The position numbers and the translations under genes were made by a program. The notes beneath the pieces are model-generated. The model did no database searches. It saw only the letters and a list, made by a program, of their open reading frames with translations, and was not told the origin of the DNA. This document shows, in pieces, positions 34,321 through 39,989 of a stretch of DNA of 39,989 nt. Each line of letters begins with the position of its first letter. Position 1 is the first letter of the stretch. Origin of the DNA: Arthrobacter pullicola (GTDB taxonomy: Bacteria; Actinomycetota; Actinomycetes; Actinomycetales; Micrococcaceae); the NCBI RefSeq assembly GCF_014836875.1, contig NZ_JACSQC010000003.1, positions 1-39,989 on the forward strand, given 5' to 3'.

Positions 34321-37300
34321 ATGCCACAGATCTACCCCAAGGCCTCCACCGGCGATGCCGCCGAAGCTGCAGCATCCTCACCGAAGTTTCCGGAACTCGA
34401 AGAACGGGTTCTGAAGTACTGGGAGAAGGACGGCACTTTCCAGGCCTCCATTGACGCCCGCCCCGCCGGGCAGGACGGCTCCAACGAGTTCGTCTTCTAC
34501 GACGGCCCACCCTTCGCCAACGGCCTGCCGCACTACGGGCATCTGCTCACCGGCTATGTCAAAGACCTGGTGGCCCGCTACCAGACGCAGCGCGGACACC
34601 GGGTGGAGCGCCGCTTCGGCTGGGATACCCACGGCCTGCCCGCCGAGCTCGAAGCCATGAAGCAGCTGGGCATGAGCGACAAGGTCCAGATCGAGAAGAT
34701 GGGCATCGACAAGTTCAACGATGCCTGCCGCGCCTCGGTCATGAAGTACGCCGGCGAATGGCAGGACTACGTCACCCGCCAGGCCCGCTGGGTGGACTTC
34801 GAGAACGACTACAAGACGCTCAATGTCGAGTACATGGAATCGGTCATCTGGGCCTTCAAGACCCTGCATGAAAAGGGCCTGACCTACAGCGGTTTCCGGG
34901 TGCTCCCGTACTGCTGGAAGGACGAGACCCCGCTGTCCAACCACGAGCTGCGCATGGACGACGACGTCTACAAGATGCGCCAGGACCAGACGGTCACGGC
35001 CACCTTCCCGATCACCGCCGGAGACCATGCGCTCTCCGCGGAGCTCGAGGGCGTCAACGCCATCGCCTGGACCACCACGCCGTGGACGCTGCCCACCAAC
35101 ATGGCCCTCGCCGTCGGGCCCGAGGTCCGCTACGCCGTCGTTCCGGCCGGCCCCAACGGCACGGCAGCGGGGGAGGGCCGCTTCCTCCTCGCCGAGGACC
35201 TGGTTGCCTCCTACGCCAAGGACCTGGGGTACGACGACGCCGAGGCGGCACGTGCCGCCGTCACCTCCGTCCACACGGGCAAGGAACTCGAGGGGCTGCG
35301 TTACCAGCCGCTGTGGAACTACTACGCCGACGCCGAGAAGTGGGGCACGGAAAACGCCTGGCGGATCGTGGTGGCTGACTACGTCACCACCACCGACGGC
35401 ACGGGCATTGTCCACCAGGCGCCGGCCTACGGTGAAGATGACCAGAAGATCTGCGAGGCCAACGGAATCCCGGTGATCCTCTCCGTGGACGAGGGCGGCA
35501 AGTTCCTGCCCATGTTCGGCGAGGGTCCGCTGTCCGAGATCGCCGGACTGCAGGTCTTCGACGCGAACAAGCCGATCACCCGCGAGCTCAAGGCCGAGGG
35601 CCGGCTGCTGCGCCAGGCCAGCTACGAGCACAGCTACCCGCACTGCTGGCGCTGCCGGAACCCGCTGATCTACAAAGCGGTTTCCTCCTGGTTCGTGGAG
35701 GTCACCAAGATCAAGGACCGCATGGTCGAACTGAACCAGGAAATCAACTGGATCCCGGAGAACGTCAAGGACGGGCAGTTCGGCAAGTGGCTGGAAAACG
35801 CCCGTGACTGGTCGATCAGCCGCAACCGCTACTGGGGCAGTCCCATCCCGGTCTGGGTTTCGGACGATCCAAACTACCCGCGCACCGACGTCTACGGCTC
35901 CCTGGCGGAGATCGAAGCGGACTTCGGCCGCCTGCCCCTGAACAAGGAAGGCAAGCCGGACCTGCACCGTCCGTTCATCGACGAGCTCACCCGGCCCAAC
36001 CCGGACGATCCCCGTACCCCGGAAGAGGGCCAGTCCACCATGCGCCGCGTGGAGGACGTCCTGGATGTCTGGTTCGACTCCGGTTCCATGCCGTACGCCC
36101 AGGTGCACTACCCGCATGAGAACGCGGACTGGTTCGAGCACCACAACCCGGGCGACTTCATTGTGGAGTACATCGGCCAGACCCGCGGCTGGTTCTACAC
36201 ACTGCACGTGCTGGCCACGGCGCTCTTTGACCGGCCGGCGTTCCGCAACGTCATCAGCCACGGGATCGTCCTGGGCTCCGACGGGCAGAAGATGTCCAAG
36301 TCGCTGCAGAACTACCCGAATGTTTCCGAGGTCCTGGACCGTGACGGTTCCGACGCCATGCGCTGGTTCCTGATGGCTTCCCCCATCCTGCGCGGCGGCA
36401 ACCTGGTCGTCACCGAGCAGGGAATCCGCGACGGCGTCCGGCAGGTCATCCTGCCGCTCTGGAACGTCTGGCACTTCTTCACCCTCTACACCAACGCCGC
36501 CAACAACGGCGCCGGCTATGAGGCGACGCTGCGCCACGAGTCCACCGAGCCGCTGGACCAGTACATGCTGGCCGCCACCGGGGACCTGATCCGGAACATG
36601 ACGACGGCGCTGGACACCTATGACGTGTCCGTCGCCTGCGAGATGCTGCGGGCGTACATGGACACGCTGACCAACTGGTACGTCCGCCGCAGCCGCACGC
36701 GCTTCTTTGACGAAGACACCCAGGCCTTCGACGTGCTCTACACCTGCCTCGAAAGTGTCTGCCGGGTGGCAGCTCCGCTGCTGCCGCTGGTCTCGGAGGA
36801 GATCTGGCGCGGACTGACCGGCGGGCGCTCCGTGCACCTGACCGACTGGCCCGAAGCCGGGGCCTTCCCCCGGGACGCTGACCTGGTGGCCCGGATGGAC
36901 CTCACCCGCAAGATCGCCTCCGTCGGCTCCTCGCTGCGCAAGGGCGCCAACCTCCGGGTCCGCCTGCCGCTCTCCGGTATGACGGTGGTTGCACCGGATG
37001 CGGAAAAGCTGGAAGGGCACTTCGCGGGCATCATTGCCGACGAGCTGAACCTGAAGTCGGTCCGGCTGATCGACGCCGGTGCTGCAGATCCGGCCGAGTT
37101 CGGCATCACCCAGAAGCTGGTCGTCAACGCCCGGGCCGCCGGCCCGCGCCTGGGCAAGAATGTGCAGACGGCCATCAAGGCGGCTAAGTCCGGTGACTGG
37201 TCAGTGGCCGACGACGGCGCTGTCACCGCCGGAGGACTGGGGCTGGAACCGCACGAATACACCCTGGAAACCGTGGTGGAGTCCGGCGACGGCGAATCCT

Positions 37301-37608
37301 CCAAGGCTGTGGCCGTCCTTCCGGGCGGCGGTTTCCTGGTCCTGAACACCGAGGTCACGCCCGAGCTGGCTGCCGAAGGCACCGCACGCGACGCCATCCG
37401 CGCCATCCAGCAGGCACGCCGCGACGCGGACCTGCACATCAGCGACCGGATCCGGACCACGGTGGCCACCGGCGCTGAGGAAGCTGCCGCTCTGGAAGCC
37501 AATGCGGACCTCGTCAAGGGCGAAACCCTGACCGATGATCTGGTTCTCACCGTCGTCCCCCGCGGGGCCAATGATGAGCCCTTCGATGTAACCGTGGAGA
37601 AAATCTAA
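34321..37608 (+). CDS. ileS: Isoleucine-tRNA ligase (type-2-like, long form)
   Basis: 1095 aa from ATG 34321, seven bases after AGGATG; the ATG at 34312 in the same frame lies inside that Shine-Dalgarno. Class I motifs: PHYGH (70-74) and KMSKS ([13 protein letters not shown]). [17 protein letters not shown] and the long C-terminal region with DUF5915-like sequence ([16 protein letters not shown]) point to the eukaryote-like type 2 IleRS that actinobacteria often use, a group frequently less sensitive to mupirocin. The CP1 editing domain includes TTPWTLPTN. Its stop overlaps the folC start (TAATG). Confidence 0.96.
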   Translation: MPQIYPKASTGDAAEAAASSPKFPELEERVLKYWEKDGTFQASIDARPAGQDGSNEFVFYDGPPFANGLPHYGHLLTGYVKDLVARYQTQRGHRVERRFGWDTHGLPAELEAMKQLGMSDKVQIEKMGIDKFNDACRASVMKYAGEWQDYVTRQARWVDFENDYKTLNVEYMESVIWAFKTLHEKGLTYSGFRVLPYCWKDETPLSNHELRMDDDVYKMRQDQTVTATFPITAGDHALSAELEGVNAIAWTTTPWTLPTNMALAVGPEVRYAVVPAGPNGTAAGEGRFLLAEDLVASYAKDLGYDDAEAARAAVTSVHTGKELEGLRYQPLWNYYADAEKWGTENAWRIVVADYVTTTDGTGIVHQAPAYGEDDQKICEANGIPVILSVDEGGKFLPMFGEGPLSEIAGLQVFDANKPITRELKAEGRLLRQASYEHSYPHCWRCRNPLIYKAVSSWFVEVTKIKDRMVELNQEINWIPENVKDGQFGKWLENARDWSISRNRYWGSPIPVWVSDDPNYPRTDVYGSLAEIEADFGRLPLNKEGKPDLHRPFIDELTRPNPDDPRTPEEGQSTMRRVEDVLDVWFDSGSMPYAQVHYPHENADWFEHHNPGDFIVEYIGQTRGWFYTLHVLATALFDRPAFRNVISHGIVLGSDGQKMSKSLQNYPNVSEVLDRDGSDAMRWFLMASPILRGGNLVVTEQGIRDGVRQVILPLWNVWHFFTLYTNAANNGAGYEATLRHESTEPLDQYMLAATGDLIRNMTTALDTYDVSVACEMLRAYMDTLTNWYVRRSRTRFFDEDTQAFDVLYTCLESVCRVAAPLLPLVSEEIWRGLTGGRSVHLTDWPEAGAFPRDADLVARMDLTRKIASVGSSLRKGANLRVRLPLSGMTVVAPDAEKLEGHFAGIIADELNLKSVRLIDAGAADPAEFGITQKLVVNARAAGPRLGKNVQTAIKAAKSGDWSVADDGAVTAGGLGLEPHEYTLETVVESGDGESSKAVAVLPGGGFLVLNTEVTPELAAEGTARDAIRAIQQARRDADLHISDRIRTTVATGAEEAAALEANADLVKGETLTDDLVLTVVPRGANDEPFDVTVEKI

Positions 37609-38987
37609 TGAACAACGCGGACAGCCCTTCGGGGTCCATCGACGGCTTCTCCGTCGAGAGCGTCTATGCGGAACTGCTCAGCCGTGCGCCTGAGAACAAA
37701 ATGGAGCCGCGCATGGCTCCGCTGTTCCGCGCCATGGAACTCCTGGGCGAGCCGAACAAGGCTTTTCCGATCATCCACATCACCGGCACCAACGGCAAGA
37801 CGTCGACGGCGCGGCTGATCGAGGGCGGACTGCAGGCCTACGGGCTGCGCACCGGCCGCTACACCAGCCCGCACCTGAGCAAGGTCACCGAACGCATCAG
37901 CATTGACGGTCAGCCGGTAACGGACGAGACCTTTGTCCGGATCTGGGATGAAATCCACCCGTATCTGCAGATGGTCGACGCCGAACTGGACGCCGCGGGG
38001 GAGCCCCGGCTGACGTACTTCGAATGCGTGACCATCCTGGCGTTCGCCGTGTTTGCCGACGAACCCGTGGACGTGGCCGTGATCGAAGTTGGCCTCGGCG
38101 GGATCACTGACGCAACCAACGTCGGCGACGGCCAGGTTTCGGTGGTTACCCCGATTTCCCTGGACCACACCGAGCTGCTCGGTGACGACGTCGCGGACAT
38201 CGCGCTGGAGAAGGCCGGAATCATCAAGGAGAACGGCTTCCTCATCAGCGCCGCCCAGCCGGTGGAGGCCGCACAGGTACTGCTGGAGAAGGCCAACGAG
38301 GCCGGCGTCCCGTTCCGCTTCGAGGGCGTGGAGTTCGGTATTGAGTCCCGCACCATGGCCGTCGGCGGGCAGATGGTGACCATCAACGGACTGGCCGGCC
38401 GTTACGAGGACCTGCTGGTGCCGCTGCACGGGGCGCATCAGGCGGAGAACGCGGCCCTCGCCGTCGCCGCTTTGGAGGCCTTCATTGGCGGCGGCACCAA
38501 GGAACTCGATGTGGAACTCCTCCGCACCGGCTTCCAGACGGTCACCTCTCCCGGGCGCCTGGAAGTGGTCCGCACGGCGCCGACCATCATTGTCGACGCC
38601 GCGCACAACCCCGCCGGGGCGAAAGCCAGCGCCCAGGCGGTGCTGGAGTCCTTCAACCTCTCTTCCCTGGTCATCGTCGCCGGGATCCTGGCGGAGAAGG
38701 ACGCTGTTGGCATCCTCACCGAGCTTCGGGAAACGCTGGGCGACATTGTCTCGGGCATCTGCCTGACGCAGTCCAGCTCGCCCCGGGCCATCCCCGCGGA
38801 GGAACTGGTCCAGGACGCCGTGGACGCCGGTTTCGCCGACGCTGATATCCAGGTGGAGCCCGCCCTCGACAACGCGATCGAGTGGGCTGTTGCCAAGGCA
38901 GAGGAAAACAATGACCTCGCCGGCGGCGTGCTCATCATCGGCTCCATCACGGTGGTCGCGGAAGCGCGCACCCTTCTCGGAAAGTAA
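37608..38987 (+). CDS. folC: Dihydrofolate synthase / folylpolyglutamate synthase
   Basis: 459 aa. The Mur-ligase-family P-loop is GTNGKTST (60-67). The omega-loop/folate region is YTSPHLSKVTERI. Further motifs are EVGLGGITDATN with SLDHTELLG, and VDAAHNPAGAKA in the C-terminal domain. It adds glutamate to dihydropteroate and to folates. It is translationally coupled to ileS by one-base overlap and is followed after four bases by the DUF4233 gene, the same order as folC-Rv2446c-ndkA in mycobacteria. Confidence 0.96.
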   Translation: MNNADSPSGSIDGFSVESVYAELLSRAPENKMEPRMAPLFRAMELLGEPNKAFPIIHITGTNGKTSTARLIEGGLQAYGLRTGRYTSPHLSKVTERISIDGQPVTDETFVRIWDEIHPYLQMVDAELDAAGEPRLTYFECVTILAFAVFADEPVDVAVIEVGLGGITDATNVGDGQVSVVTPISLDHTELLGDDVADIALEKAGIIKENGFLISAAQPVEAAQVLLEKANEAGVPFRFEGVEFGIESRTMAVGGQMVTINGLAGRYEDLLVPLHGAHQAENAALAVAALEAFIGGGTKELDVELLRTGFQTVTSPGRLEVVRTAPTIIVDAAHNPAGAKASAQAVLESFNLSSLVIVAGILAEKDAVGILTELRETLGDIVSGICLTQSSSPRAIPAEELVQDAVDAGFADADIQVEPALDNAIEWAVAKAEENNDLAGGVLIIGSITVVAEARTLLGK

Positions 38988-38991
38988 TCCC

Positions 38992-39459
38992 ATGGCACGA
39001 ATGACCAAGGCCCAGCGCGAGTGGCGTCCCGGCATGCCCAAGAAGCGCCGCTCCATCCGCGTGATGTTTGCGTCCACCGTCCTGAGCCTGGAGGCCTTTG
39101 TGGTGCTGTTCGGCACCCTGGCGGTTTTTGGCCTGCAGCGGGACCGGGTGGCACCGGTGGCGATCCTGGCCGGCGGCGTACTCCTGGCCGCCGCGCTGGT
39201 GGCGGCGTGCGCATTCCTGTCCAAGCCGGCAGGTCCGTGGATCGGCTGGATCCTGCAGCTGGCCATCATCGCAACCGGGTTCCTGGAACCGATGATGTTC
39301 CTGGTCGGCGCTCTGTTTGCCGGCACCTGGTGGTACGCGCTGCGTACCGGAGCCCGGCTGGACCGGGAAAACCGGCAGCGCGACCGGGAGCAGGCCGAGT
39401 GGGAGGCAACCCACGCAGTGGACACCGGCGGGCAGGAATCAGGCGAAGCCAGCAGCTAG
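38992..39459 (+). CDS. DUF4233 integral membrane protein
   Basis: 155 aa. A basic N-terminus (MARMTKAQREWRPGMPKKRR) is followed by four hydrophobic helices (about 22-48, 53-76, 80-100, 102-118) and a charged, acidic cytoplasmic tail. The motif PWIGWILQLAIIATGF and LEPMMFLVGALFAGTWWYAL are typical of DUF4233. The family is almost always encoded between folC and ndk in actinobacteria (Rv2446c), and its function is unknown. It might act in folate or nucleotide-related membrane processes, but only position suggests that. Confidence 0.88.
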   Translation: MARMTKAQREWRPGMPKKRRSIRVMFASTVLSLEAFVVLFGTLAVFGLQRDRVAPVAILAGGVLLAAALVAACAFLSKPAGPWIGWILQLAIIATGFLEPMMFLVGALFAGTWWYALRTGARLDRENRQRDREQAEWEATHAVDTGGQESGEASS

Positions 39460-39510
39460 GCTTATGTGCAGTTAATCCCGATCAACCCCAACTTCAAGGA
39501 GATACCAAGC

Positions 39511-39930
39511 GTGAGCACCGAGCGCACACTCGTCCTGATCAAGCCCGACGGCGTCAGGCGGAACCTTACGGGAGCCATCCTGGCCCGCGTCGAAGCCAAG
39601 GGCTATGTCCTGGCCGAGTTGAAGAAGATGGACGCCACCAGGGAACTGCTTGAGGCGCACTACGCCGAGCACGTTGGCAAGCCGTTCTACGAGCCGCTGG
39701 TTGAGTTTATGCTCAGCGGCCCGATCGTGGCTGCGGTCTTCGAAGGCCAGCGGGTCATCGAAGGTTTCCGCTCCCTGGCCGGCACCACCGAGCCGACCAC
39801 TGCCGCTCCGGGAACCATCCGCGGCGACTTCGGCAGGGACTGGGGCACGAAGGTCCAGCAGAACCTGGTCCACGGGTCGGACTCCGCAGAGTCCGCGGAA
39901 CGCGAGATCGGTATTTGGTTCGGTAACTAG
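39511..39930 (+). CDS. ndk: Nucleoside-diphosphate kinase
   Basis: 139 aa from the GTG at 39511, nine bases after AAGGAG. The phosphoacceptor His121 sits in the signature NLVHGSDSAESAEREI. TLVLIKPDGVRR at the N-terminus and the Kpn-loop region (RSLAGTTEPTTAAPGTIRGD) are intact. It equilibrates NTP pools using ATP. It is the last gene of the ileS-folC-DUF4233-ndk cluster. Confidence 0.97.
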   Translation: MSTERTLVLIKPDGVRRNLTGAILARVEAKGYVLAELKKMDATRELLEAHYAEHVGKPFYEPLVEFMLSGPIVAAVFEGQRVIEGFRSLAGTTEPTTAAPGTIRGDFGRDWGTKVQQNLVHGSDSAESAEREIGIWFGN

Positions 39931-39950
39931 TCCGGAGCAACCACCTGCGC

Positions 39951-39987
39951 CAGGAAGCCGGCACCCTCCACGGGCGCCGGCGTCCTG
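39951..39987 (+). terminator. Possible terminator after ndk (cut by window edge)
   Basis: CAGGA-A-GCCGGC (39951-39962) can pair with GCCGGC-G-TCCTG (39976-39987), one mismatch in 12, around a 13-base loop. Whether a T-tract follows cannot be seen because the window ends two bases later. Confidence 0.5.
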
Positions 39988-39989
39988 TG

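Noticed and set aside
34378-37020. 880-codon minus-strand open frame opposite ileS
   Set aside because: Shadow frame in high-GC DNA; the plus strand encodes a complete IleRS with T-box and Shine-Dalgarno.
37605-39425. 606-codon minus-strand open frame opposite folC and DUF4233
   Set aside because: No family resemblance; it runs across two real genes and their junction on the other strand.

Overview
The window looks like the chromosome of a high-GC Gram-positive actinobacterium, most probably Arthrobacter or a close relative in the Micrococcaceae. The reasons are strong G/C bias at third codon positions, frequent GTG starts, two clpP paralogues, a trHbO-type globin, a mycothiol-linked Rv2466c-type oxidoreductase, a type-2-like IleRS behind an actinobacterial translational T-box, and gene content and order resembling Mycobacterium tuberculosis Rv2478c to Rv2445c (SSB paralogue, ettA, thioesterase, glbO, pepN, rpiB, nei, tig, clpP1, clpP2, clpX, valS, folC, DUF4233, ndk). 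The genus is an inference from gene content only.

Layout. 1-1013: a 16-bp tandem repeat lies just downstream of a secreted, membrane-anchored DUF4397 protein. 1303-1425: tRNA-Arg(TCT) and its terminator. 1634-4659: SSB paralogue, a small lipoprotein, and the ribosome-associated ABC-F protein EttA with a bidirectional terminator. 4689-6941: TesB faces a small hotdog thioesterase that is translationally coupled to a conserved protein of unknown function. 6955-11230: mscS-glbO pair, OsmC-like peroxidase and aminopeptidase N. 11392-14349: a large secreted metzincin-type protease with FG-GAP-like repeats. 14567-16314: rpiB-nei, then tRNA-Gly(TCC) and tRNA-Pro(TGG). 16370-21538: tig, clpP1-clpP2, clpX and an Rv2466c-like protein. 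This is the folding/proteolysis block, with a strong match to a ClgR operator ahead of clpP1.

21546-25003 is the most interesting accessory segment. A secreted HbpS/GlcG-type (DUF336) heme-binding-like protein and a lipoprotein with ankyrin repeats (apparently broken by a one-base frameshift) are transcribed away from a sensor kinase/NarL-type regulator pair. The arrangement recalls the HbpS-SenS-SenR redox/heme sensing system of Streptomyces, with an added ankyrin lipoprotein. 25027-28356 is a nucleoside salvage operon: nucleoside hydrolase, MFS transporter and ribokinase.

28831-37608 carries valS and ileS, separated by a small variable islet: a decayed DUF488 gene, an AbiEi/DUF559-like nuclease gene, a long imperfect inverted repeat and an SDR oxidoreductase. 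ileS is preceded by a well-preserved T-box whose expression platform can sequester the Shine-Dalgarno sequence. ileS-folC-DUF4233-ndk form a tightly packed operon to the right edge.
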